NCBI GenBank assembly: GCA_022616535.1
Contig: JAKEEM010000045.1
Location: forward strand, 1-64,000
Length of the DNA stretch: 64,000 nt
Reading direction: 5' to 3'
From: Chlorobiota bacterium
GTDB lineage: Bacteria; Bacteroidota; Ignavibacteria; Tepidaquicellales; OLB5
The stretch's first letter is position 1. Every line of letters begins with the position of its first letter. Both the position numbers and the translations under genes were made by a program. Under the pieces are notes generated by a model. It did not search any database, was not told the DNA's origin, and worked only from the letters and a program-made list of their open reading frames with translations. Shown piece after piece: positions 27,305-34,755 of this stretch.

Positions 27305-27417
27305 AATTGTCTGAACCATGATTAACCTGCCTGCAGCAGGCAGGTTGGATTTAGGGATTACCTTGATGGAAGCAAAAAATCATAGTAATCAATTAATCAG
27401 GTGAATCAAGCCTGCCC
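27305..27417. repeat. Interspersed repeat with perfect 23-bp palindrome
   Basis: The element runs from the tgtctgaaccatgatt segment to tcaggtgaatcaag. It contains aacctgcctgc-a-gcaggcaggtt (27324-27346), two 11-bp arms around one base. This kind of 'ctgaacc...gattaccttgat...gaatcaag' filler is one I recognise as recurring between genes in related genomes; that recognition is from memory and not checked here. Confidence 0.65.
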
Positions 27418-27445
27418 CCCTGCTGGCGGGGTTCAAAATTTTGTT

Positions 27446-27513
27446 CGACCCCAATGGGGTCGTTTTTTTTATTGTCCTTTTTCTATAAATATTCGACACC
27501 TACGGTGTCGTTT
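27446..27513. terminator. Two short hairpins with T runs
   Basis: cgacccc-aat-ggggtcg (27446-27462) is followed by eight Ts. cgacacc-tac-ggtgtcg (27494-27510) is followed by four Ts. Both have the terminator form for rightward transcription and could end the moeB-nadA transcript ~300 bp after nadA. Their near-identical cgac...gtcg design suggests members of a palindromic repeat family rather than a dedicated terminator. Confidence 0.55.
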
Positions 27514-27593
27514 TACTATTTACTTTTTACTATTTGTTATTTGATTTTTGTTATTTATTTGTCATTTGTAATTTGAAATTTGACATTGCTTTT

Positions 27594-27613
27594 AAAAAAA
27601 TACCACCATGGTG
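27594..27613 (-). terminator. Terminator of the candidate RNA
   Basis: Read on the reverse strand, the palindrome ccaccatggtgg is followed by tattttttt. The loop is tight (catg), so the stem is only four to five pairs, but the T tract is strong and sits exactly at the end of the GC-rich interval. Confidence 0.55.
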
Positions 27614-28108
27614 GATTTGAATTTCCGCCCGGAGACGGTTTTGAAAGTGGGTTTGTGACTCCTGCCTATGGCAGATCGTAGACCTGCCGCCTGCCTTGTG
27701 GGCTTACCTTGTGAGTTGGCAGCAAGTATATGACTGCTTTGACTCAACAGTACAAGCTTGAAAGCAAGCTCCCGATGTAAAATCGGGACAGGCCCCGACG
27801 TGAAGTCGGGACAGGCCGGCAGAAACACCGACACCGGTTCTTCCAAAAAGTCCTTGTTACGTATACAAGGGTGAAGCATCCGCCTGAGGCGGACAGTCTT
27901 ATACCATAGAGTCGTCGCTTAAGGAGCCCAGCTTTCTGCATAACCGGATAGCCCAATGAAATGCGGGTACTCCCTAAACCAAGCTTAGCCAGTTGACCAG
28001 GCGGGAATATTGGCTTGTGGCTTCAACTCCCCGGTGCCTGCAAAAGACTCTGATGATTTTGAGTCTTCCCTCCCCCGACAGCCCCGTTTGAGCCCGTAGA
28101 GAAACCAA
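27594..28108 (-). ncRNA. Candidate structured non-coding RNA, ~515 nt, unassigned class
   Basis: Three independent signs mark a reverse-strand RNA gene: a full-match promoter (28115-28145), a terminator-like hairpin plus seven Ts (27594-27613), and a visibly GC-richer interval between AT-rich flanks with no credible ORF. Stable local stems include aagactc/gagtctt (28044-28050 with 28061-28067), tccgcc/ggcgga (27879-27893), ccttgt/acaagg (27852-27870), two tandem hairpins cccgac/gtcggg (27794-27810) and cccgat/atcggg (27771-27787) that differ by base-pair-preserving changes, and agcttg/caagct (27755-27770). I looked for RNase P (GAGGAAAGTCC), tmRNA (tRNA-like ends, tag) and SRP (GGTCAGGTCCGG) signatures and found none. 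6S-like or an undescribed class remains possible. Confidence 0.6.
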
Positions 28109-28114
28109 GCGTTG

Positions 28115-28145
28115 CAAATTTACTACATAAAAATAGCGAATGCAA
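28115..28145 (-). promoter_or_regulatory. Promoter of the candidate RNA
   Basis: On the reverse strand TTG (28145-28143), exactly 20 bases, then TAAATTTG (28122-28115): a full match to the Bacteroidota promoter. The predicted start is around 28108, where the GC-rich interval begins. Confidence 0.7.
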
Positions 28146-28155
28146 GAGTAATCAC

Positions 28156-28495
28156 TGCATTAGGCATATATGGAACGAAAGTTGATAAGTTCATTAAATT
28201 CATTAAGTTACTATAGAAAAAGCAAAAAAATGAAAAAGCAAAAAATAAAACGCAATCAACAAAAATCCGAAAATTATTTTGATTGCGGAAAGGAAACGAT
28301 AAAAAAGTGTTAAGACCATGATATAGCTTAAAAAATTAAAATTTTACCACTTTACAAAATTTACGGACAAGTATCTCACCTGCCTGCAGCAGGCAGGCGG
28401 GTTTAAGACCACTTTTGAATACATATTGCACTGATTACGCAGATAAATTTTGCAATTACAGAATTTATAAACTTTCGATGCATTAGGCACATATG
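28156..28495. repeat. Direct repeats and a palindrome in the AT-rich spacer
   Basis: tgcattaggcatatatg (28156-28172) recurs as tgcattaggcacatatg (28479-28495), 16 of 17 identical, in the same orientation and followed in both cases by a short related stretch ending gttgat. Between them lie an inverted repeat cgcaatcaa/ttgattgcg (28251-28259 with 28279-28287) and the palindrome cctgcctgc-a-gcaggcagg (28379-28397). No gene is visible. Confidence 0.65.
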
Positions 28496-28607
28496 AGGTG
28501 AACTGAGTTGATTCTCAAAACTTTATTATAGATATTATTTTGAATTTATTGGCACTAAATAATTTAGAAAACGTTAAAAGTCAAAAAATATAAGAAATAC
28601 ATAAAAC

Positions 28608-28638
28608 TTGACAAAACACTTATTATTTTATATCTTTG
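28608..28638 (+). promoter_or_regulatory. Promoter for the small-protein/protease unit
   Basis: TTG within TTGACA (28608-28610), exactly 20 bases, then TATCTTTG (28631-28638). This is a full match. The predicted start near 28644 leaves a ~250-base AT-rich leader before the ATG at 28896, in which I see no ORF or recognised riboswitch. Confidence 0.7.
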
Positions 28639-28895
28639 CAGGTACTTTGAATCGGACATTAGTCTTTTTTTTCATCTTTCTAGAATCTTTCAAATAAATA
28701 AATCTATTTATTAAGATAGATTTAATAAAAAAATAATAATTATTATGAAGGATCTAAGAGGAATTTACTTCTATTTTTCACCTTATCTTTCATAATTTCA
28801 CTATAATTAATTGTTATGCTGTTATTAATATCTTATGATTATTATGATTTTAACGTACGACAAGTGTTTACGATAAATAATTAAAAAAAATATTT

Positions 28896-29111
28896 ATGGA
28901 AAAAGAAATAAAAATATCAGAAATTGAAGAGAAAATTGAAAATGCGATAAAAATTGCAAGAGCAAATGAAAATATTAATGAAATCTTCGAAACAATTAAA
29001 CCCCTTTGGATCCTGGTTGAAAGTAAAGATTTAACGAACTTAATTTATAATGATTCTAATTCAGGTAATATGGATAAGTATTTATCTTCGTTTAGCGGAT
29101 TACAGTTATAA
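28896..29111 (+). CDS. Small acidic helical protein, unknown
   Basis: 71 residues, not recognised. The first half is a highly charged amphipathic helix (MEKEIKISEIEEKIENAIKI), followed by a Leu/Trp-containing helix (FETIKPLWILVESKDLTNLI) and a polar tail ending SFSGLQL. There is no signal peptide or membrane segment. It stops 2 bases before the ATG of the protease gene and shares the upstream promoter, so it is probably co-translated with it. The unit is clearly more AT-rich than the neighbouring genes, which fits acquisition by transfer. Confidence 0.55.
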   Translation: MEKEIKISEIEEKIENAIKIARANENINEIFETIKPLWILVESKDLTNLIYNDSNSGNMDKYLSSFSGLQL

Positions 29112-29113
29112 TT

Positions 29114-30034
29114 ATGCCTATTTGGAGTGAAATTCTTAATGAGATAAAGAAAGTTACTGAAAGCGGTAGAAGTAATTCATCTGACGTAGTAAGAAGAAAA
29201 TACCTTGCGAAGTTAAATAAACATACTAAAAGGAACACAATATTATATGCATCCGCATTTACCCAAAACAAACCAGTCGATTCTGCGTTATTATCTATTG
29301 TAGATGAGGATATTCAAGGAATGATGGAGGTTGTTTCTGGCCTACCCAAAATCAATACTGATTTAATAATTCATAGTCCTGGAGGATCAGCTGAAGCATC
29401 TGAGTCAATAATAGAGTATCTTCATTCCCAATATCCTCATATTAGAGTTATTGTCCCACATTTAGCTTTATCTGCTGCTACTATGATATCATGTGGTGGG
29501 CACGAAATCGTCATGGGGAAACATTCCTTTTTAGGTCCTATCGATCCACAGATAATATTATACGGCCCAAATGGTTTCACAACTAATCCAGCTCAAGCAA
29601 TACTTGATCAATTTAACCTTGCAATTAAAGAAGTTATTAAAGCTGGTGGCCAAGGTTAGAGTGTAATGCTTCAACAATATTCTCCCTCATTAATTATCCA
29701 GTGTAATGATTTAATAGCAATGTCGAAAAATTTAGTTATCGATTGGATGCGCAGATGGATGTTTAATGGCAATCCAAACGCTAACGCATTATCTGATTCT
29801 ATCGCGAACTACCTATCTGATCATGCTCATTTCAAAAGTCATGGTCGTCACATTTCTAGAGACACCGCTAAATCACAAGGACTGATTATTCAAGATTTGG
29901 AAAGTGATCCCGTTTTACAAGATTTAGTGTTATCAATATTTCATGCAACCACCCATACTTTTACAGGCACTTTGGCAACAAAGATAATTGAGAATCACAA
30001 AGGCAAGGCTTTTATTAAGGTTACTAGGAAATAA
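29114..30034 (+). pseudogene. SDH/ClpP-like serine protease gene interrupted by one TAG
   Basis: A continuous frame of 307 codons with a single in-frame TAG at 29657-29659 (after residue 181). The first part has the SDH_sah (serine dehydrogenase proteinase) fold: LIIHSPGGSAEASESIIEYL and the nucleophile Ser120 in LALSAATMISCGGHEIVMG, then HSFLGPIDPQI. The second part continues the family at MLQQYSPSLI through ISRDTAKSQGL to the C-terminus. From memory, relatives have a Trp (A-W-x-P-M/I-L) where the TAG stands, so TGG to TAG is the likely change. Either a recent pseudogene, a readthrough site or a sequencing error; the downstream half shows no decay. Confidence 0.75.
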
Positions 30035-30237
30035 GTTTTCATTGTAGATTTAGTTTGAATTCCTTACCACGTGGTACTAAAACCGTTTGACTTAATGAAT
30101 TTGGGTTGTGAATGACCTTCGGGACAAAATTGAATGATATTTAACATATTAACCCAATTAGTTACCTTTCCAACTCCAATTTAACATTGAATTTTCTGCA
30201 TTATTAGGTTATTATTAAATATATTTTTTAATAAGCT

Positions 30238-32823
30238 ATGAAAAATAAAATTAACATACTATTTGCCGCTGTTATTCTTTCATTAACGGCTTTAATTTAT
30301 CTTGGTGTTAGCAGTTTTGAATCTGCTGGGATTAAAAAAGCAATAAAACTAAAAACAACATCGGGAGCTTTGGAGTCGCTTCAATTCCTAAGCCAGATTC
30401 GCGCATTCCCTGAAACCGATATTCCAATTGATAAATTCTTTGCTGCGTTCGAATACACAAAAAACAATATGCAGGAGCTGGACTTAGGGGACAACTCCCC
30501 AACGGAATGGACTTCATTAGGACCCAATAATATCGGCGGCAGAAGCTTATGCCTTGAATTCAGCCCCACAGATACCGGCACGTTATACATCGGTTCGGCA
30601 TCAGGCGGATTGTGGAAATCCACAACCGGCGGACTCGGCGCAAACGCATGGACTTACATTGAAACAGGATATCCGTCTTTAGCAGTCAGCTCAATATTAA
30701 TAGACTCACTTAATCCGAGTATTATGTATATCGGAACCGGTGAGAATTACGGTTACCAGTATTCTTACAACGGCCTTGACGTAAGGGTAACAAGAGGAAT
30801 GTACGGAATCGGAGTTCTGAAAACAACGAATGGCGGCGCTTCATGGTTTAAATCTCTTGACTGGTCATACAATAACCAGCGGGGAGTTTGGCGCGTTCTG
30901 TTTAATCCCAAAAACAGAAATGTTTTATACGCGGCAACAAGCGAAGGCGTCTGGAAAACTAATAATGCAGGCACAAATTGGTTCCAGGTTTTAAATTACC
31001 AGATGGCTATGGATATGGAAATAAATCCTGCAGATACAAGTGTGGTTTACGTTTCAATCGGCAACCTGACAAATAATGTTCCTAACGCAAATGTTGGCAT
31101 TTATAAAACAACAAACAGCGGAACAACATGGGTAAAGCTTACCGGCGGGCTGCCTTCAACTTGGACCGGTAAAACTACCATTGAATTATATAAAGGCAAC
31201 CCTGACTTTGTTTATGCAAGCATTGCAAATGATTTTTCTTACGTCGGTTATTATACCAGCACGAACGCCGGCTTAACCTGGACACTGAAAACAACAGGCA
31301 TTAACATTGGCGTTCAGGGATGGTATAACAATGGGCATCTTGTAAAGCCAAATGACCCCAATACAATTGTTGTCGGCACAATTGACCTTGTCAAATCAAC
31401 AATCGGGGGAACAAGTTTCACAACTAAATCAAATTGGAATGCGTGGATAGAAGGGGCAACTCCTCCGGGCGAGCCTGAGAGCCCTTCATCAAATTTTGCT
31501 CATGCAGACCATCACTTTTTTGCGGCAAATCCGCGCGACCCAAACAAGCTTTACTGCATAACTGACGGAGGACTGTACCGCTCAAACAACTTCGGCGAAA
31601 CATATTATTCCTGCAACGGCGGATACGTTACTACGCAGTTTTATGCAGGTTTTTCAAACTCGATGCAGGATTCGATATTTTGTATCGGCGGACTGCAGGA
31701 TAACCGTTCTGCTTTTTACCAGGGAACAACTGCATGGTATAAAACTTTTTTCGGCGATGGTATGTTCTGCGGAGTAAACTCGCAAAATGATAATATCTGC
31801 TACACTGAATATACCAATGGTTCAATCTACAGGTCAAATAACCGCGGTGTCAGCTGGAGTGGTATAAGCGGCGGGCTTTCAGGCAGCTTCGCTTTTGTAA
31901 CACCATTTATTGTATGCCGCTCGAACCCAAGTGTACTTTACATTGCCGGAACAAGTGTTTTTAAATCAGTGGTTGGCGGCGGTTCATGGTCAAATGTTGG
32001 TACGTTGAGTTACAAAGCACTTTCAATGGATGCATCTTCGACCAGTACGGATACTGTTTACATTGGAACTGCAGCACAGATTGGCGGCGGCCCGACAGCA
32101 AAAATATTCCGTTTAGCCGGAACAACGCTTACAGATATTACGGGCTCAATCCCTAACCGCTATGTAACGGATATTCACGTTGACCCGAACAATTCAAGAA
32201 TTGTTTATGCAACTCTTGGGGGATTTGGCTCCGGACACGTTTACAAGACTTCTGATGCGGGCGGAAGCTGGATTGATATATCGGGTAATCTCCCGGATGT
32301 TCCCCATCAATCGGTTTGCATAGACCCGCTTTATCCGCAGAATGTCTATGTTGGAAATGACCTTGGAGTTTATGTATCAACAACGGGAGGCACTACCTGG
32401 TTTGAATTCAGAACAGGAATGCCTCATGCTCTGGTTTTTGATTTAAAGGTTGTTTATCCCAACAGAAAGCTAAGAGCTGCAACACACGGAAGCGGAATCT
32501 ATCAAAGGGATTTAGTTCCGAATCCGGTTGGAATTAACCCTATCGGCAGTGAAGTGCCGAAGGAATTTAAGCTCTCGCAGAATTATCCGAACCCGTTTAA
32601 TCCTTCGACAAAAATCCGCTTTGCGGTTGCTAAGCAGTCAAACGTAAAGCTCACGGTTTACGATATCACAGGCAGGTTAATCACAACTCTTGTGAATGAA
32701 AATCTGAGAGCTGCAAACTATGAAATAAAGTTCGATGCAAGCGGAATTTCAAGCGGGGTTTATTTCTATAAGCTTGAAGCCTTAGGGTTTGTTGATACAA
32801 AGAAAATGGTTGTTGTGAAATAA
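30238..32823 (+). CDS. Large T9SS substrate with BNR/sortilin-like propeller
   Basis: 861 residues. An N-terminal hydrophobic export segment (~5-22) is followed by an Asn/Gly/Thr-rich propeller with repeated G-GLWKSTTGG, GVLKTTNGGASW, GVWKTNNAGTNW, GIYKTTNSGTTW and HVYKTSDAGGSW motifs, as in VPS10/sortilin and exo-glucanase-type BNR proteins. The C-terminal type A sorting domain runs from LSQNYPNPFNPSTKIRF to KKMVVVK. It is secreted and probably surface-attached. Binding or hydrolysis of polysaccharide is possible but not shown. It is followed after 5 bp by a DinB gene. Confidence 0.85.
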   Translation: MKNKINILFAAVILSLTALIYLGVSSFESAGIKKAIKLKTTSGALESLQFLSQIRAFPETDIPIDKFFAAFEYTKNNMQELDLGDNSPTEWTSLGPNNIGGRSLCLEFSPTDTGTLYIGSASGGLWKSTTGGLGANAWTYIETGYPSLAVSSILIDSLNPSIMYIGTGENYGYQYSYNGLDVRVTRGMYGIGVLKTTNGGASWFKSLDWSYNNQRGVWRVLFNPKNRNVLYAATSEGVWKTNNAGTNWFQVLNYQMAMDMEINPADTSVVYVSIGNLTNNVPNANVGIYKTTNSGTTWVKLTGGLPSTWTGKTTIELYKGNPDFVYASIANDFSYVGYYTSTNAGLTWTLKTTGINIGVQGWYNNGHLVKPNDPNTIVVGTIDLVKSTIGGTSFTTKSNWNAWIEGATPPGEPESPSSNFAHADHHFFAANPRDPNKLYCITDGGLYRSNNFGETYYSCNGGYVTTQFYAGFSNSMQDSIFCIGGLQDNRSAFYQGTTAWYKTFFGDGMFCGVNSQNDNICYTEYTNGSIYRSNNRGVSWSGISGGLSGSFAFVTPFIVCRSNPSVLYIAGTSVFKSVVGGGSWSNVGTLSYKALSMDASSTSTDTVYIGTAAQIGGGPTAKIFRLAGTTLTDITGSIPNRYVTDIHVDPNNSRIVYATLGGFGSGHVYKTSDAGGSWIDISGNLPDVPHQSVCIDPLYPQNVYVGNDLGVYVSTTGGTTWFEFRTGMPHALVFDLKVVYPNRKLRAATHGSGIYQRDLVPNPVGINPIGSEVPKEFKLSQNYPNPFNPSTKIRFAVAKQSNVKLTVYDITGRLITTLVNENLRAANYEIKFDASGISSGVYFYKLEALGFVDTKKMVVVK

Positions 32824-32828
32824 GTCTG

Positions 32829-33302
32829 ATGTTAAACAGGCTAAGAGAGCAATTATTGGGCTATATTGACCAGCCCCACACGCACGGGTCACTGATGGAT
32901 GCTGTTAAAGGGCTTCCGGAAAAGTATATAAATGAAAAACCTGAGGGGCTGCCGTATTCATTCTGGGGAATGCTTGAACATATACGCCTTTCGCAGTTCG
33001 ATATGATTGATTTTATGCAGAATCCTGCTTATAAGGAATTAGAGTGGCCCAAGGATTACTGGCCTGACGAGTCGGAGAAAGCCACTAGGAAAATGTGGGA
33101 CGAGGCGATTTCTATGTTTCAAAAAGATACCGAAACATTGAAGAAAATTATAAACGACCCTGAAGTAGATTTGTTCGCCAAGATTCCCCACGGAAGCGGA
33201 CAGACAATATTCAGGGAAGTGATGCAGATAATAGACCACAACAGCTACCACATCGGGCAATTAATTGTGATGCGGCGGATGATTGGCGAGTGGAAGGGCT
33301 GA
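32829..33302 (+). CDS. DinB-superfamily protein
   Basis: 157 residues, a four-helix bundle of the DinB/YfiT type. Metal ligands are likely the His in MLEHIRLSQFDMIDFM (~42) and the pair in DHNSYHIGQLIVMRRMIGEW (~138-142). DinB-like enzymes are metal-dependent thiol S-transferases or hydrolases; the substrate is unknown. It follows the T9SS substrate at 5 bp, probably by chance of operon packing. Confidence 0.8.
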   Translation: MLNRLREQLLGYIDQPHTHGSLMDAVKGLPEKYINEKPEGLPYSFWGMLEHIRLSQFDMIDFMQNPAYKELEWPKDYWPDESEKATRKMWDEAISMFQKDTETLKKIINDPEVDLFAKIPHGSGQTIFREVMQIIDHNSYHIGQLIVMRRMIGEWKG

Positions 33303-33412
33303 GTGTCGTCTGAATTGCCTGCCTTATATTTAAAAACTAATTAATACGACCTTAATTACATTGAGGAATTTGAGAGTAAGTGCTATCTTGCCTCTTTATT
33401 TCTCAGTAAATT

Positions 33413-34690
33413 ATGGAAAATACCCAAAAACCGGCTCACCCTGAGCGGAGCCGAAACAAGTGGCTTACACGTGATGTTTTCAACTGGTCAGTTTTTGATT
33501 TTGCAAATTCTACTTTTGCTACTATTGTCGTCGCATTTGTTTATGCGATTTACTTTAAGAAGGTCGTAGCATTAAACCAGCCGATTGGTGATTTTTACTG
33601 GGCATCTTCCATAAATATTTCGATGATTATAGTTGCGGTATTGGGTCCTGTGCTCGGCGCCGCAAGCGATTATTACGGCAATAAAAAGAAATACTTAATA
33701 TTCTTCACGTACCTCTGTGTTGGTGCTACAGCTTTGCTGTATTTTATTACCGAAGGAATGATTCTATGGGGCATGGTTCTATTCATTTTTGCAAATATCG
33801 GTTTTCAGGCGGGGCTTGGGTTTTATGACGCTTTTATAAAGGAGATAGCCCTATTTGAAAACTATAATAAAGTTTCGTCGCTGGGTTATGCAATAGGGTA
33901 TCTGGGTTCGCTCGCTTCGCTTGGCGCAGTGATTGTTCTGCAGGATGCACCAAGACTTACGTTTGTTGCATGCGCGGTTTTGTTTTTTCTGTTTTCGCTT
34001 CCGATGTTTTTGTTTGTAAAGGAAAGACCCTCACCCCCAGCCCCACTTCCGGAAGGAGAGGGAAATCTTAATATTAGTGCCGCAAAGAACTTCATATCTA
34101 TCGGCATAAACAGAACTCGTGATACCTTACGGCACATCAGCAAGTATAAAAATATCAGGACATTTCTTCTGTCCTACTTTCTTTATATTGACGGGGTAAA
34201 CACTATAATATTCTTTGCGGGCAATTATGCACAAACGACTCTGAATTTTGAAATCTCGGATTTAATTTTATTTTTTATTATTGTACAGATTACCGCTTTA
34301 ACAGGTTCTTTTCTGTTCGGATACATTGCCGATAAGAAAGGAACGAAAGGAACATTGTCATTTATAATTATAAGCTGGGCAGTGCTTACATTGCTTGTTT
34401 TTTTTGCAAATGATAAGGCGACTTTTTTAATAATCGGGGCATTTGCGGGCACGTTTTTGGGCTCATCCCAGGCGCTCTCAAGAAGCTTTATGGGCAGGCT
34501 AACCCCCGATGAAAAGAAAACGGAGTTCTTCGGGTTTTACAGTCTTTTTGAAAAGACATCGACTATACTCGGGCCTCTTACATTCGGGCTCGTTTCATGG
34601 CTTACTGGCAGCCAGAGATATGCCGTAATTTCGATTCTAATGTTTTTTATTGCAGGGTATTTATTGTTTAGAAGGGTAGAAAAGGCGTAG
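33413..34690 (+). CDS. MFS transporter (UMF1/Atg22-like) carrying repeat-encoded inserts
   Basis: 425 residues, twelve membrane helices. VFNWSVFDFANSTFATIVVA and the GPVLGAASDYYGNKKKYL loop (~78-95) are typical of the UMF1/Atg22-like group, which exports amino acids or similar solutes. Two segments are encoded by palindromic repeats: PAHPERSR near the N-terminus (~7-14) and RPSPPAPLPEGEG (~205-217) in the central loop between helices 6 and 7. A third palindrome supplies the stop codon. All lie where insertion would not break a helix, so the protein is probably active. Confidence 0.85.
   Translation: MENTQKPAHPERSRNKWLTRDVFNWSVFDFANSTFATIVVAFVYAIYFKKVVALNQPIGDFYWASSINISMIIVAVLGPVLGAASDYYGNKKKYLIFFTYLCVGATALLYFITEGMILWGMVLFIFANIGFQAGLGFYDAFIKEIALFENYNKVSSLGYAIGYLGSLASLGAVIVLQDAPRLTFVACAVLFFLFSLPMFLFVKERPSPPAPLPEGEGNLNISAAKNFISIGINRTRDTLRHISKYKNIRTFLLSYFLYIDGVNTIIFFAGNYAQTTLNFEISDLILFFIIVQITALTGSFLFGYIADKKGTKGTLSFIIISWAVLTLLVFFANDKATFLIIGAFAGTFLGSSQALSRSFMGRLTPDEKKTEFFGFYSLFEKTSTILGPLTFGLVSWLTGSQRYAVISILMFFIAGYLLFRRVEKA
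33432..33453. repeat. Palindromic repeat in the MFS N-terminus
   Basis: cggctc (33432-33437) pairs with gagccg (33448-33453) around accctgagcg. It is read in frame as PAHPERSR. The caccctgagcggagccga core is of a type I recognise as a common intergenic palindrome in environmental genomes. Confidence 0.7.
34028..34062. repeat. Repeat in the MFS central loop
   Basis: The ccctcaccccc ... cttccggaag ... gagaggg unit is translated as PSPPAPLPEGEG. It is the same family as the ccctcacccc ... cctctccctaggagagg element at 42230-42283, there between genes. Confidence 0.75.
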
Positions 34691-34735
34691 GGACAGAACA
34701 TCTTGTCCGCATTTGGCGGAGTGTTCTGTCCCTAC
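34687..34735. repeat. Palindrome that supplies the MFS stop codon
   Basis: gtagggacagaaca (34687-34700) pairs perfectly with tgttctgtccctac (34722-34735), 14 bp, with an inner stem tccgc/gcgga (34706-34720). The TAG of the transporter is bases 2-4 of the left arm. There is no T run, so terminator function is doubtful. Confidence 0.85.
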
Positions 34736-34755
34736 AGTAATTTAATTAGGAAAAC

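Noticed and set aside
27592-27956. Two reverse open frames of 95 and 70 codons inside the GC-rich block
   Set aside because: No ribosome binding site, no domain and palindromes throughout. The promoter, hairpins and T tract fit an RNA gene better.
27594-28108. RNase P, tmRNA or SRP RNA
   Set aside because: The hallmark sequences (GAGGAAAGTCC and ACAGAA..GGCTTA; tRNA-like ends and tag; GGTCAGGTCCGG) are absent, although the RNA's GGGGCTG stretch superficially resembles a tmRNA start.
27158-28500. CRISPR array
   Set aside because: Repeats here are palindromes, pairs or short tandems; there is no regular repeat-spacer series and no cas gene.
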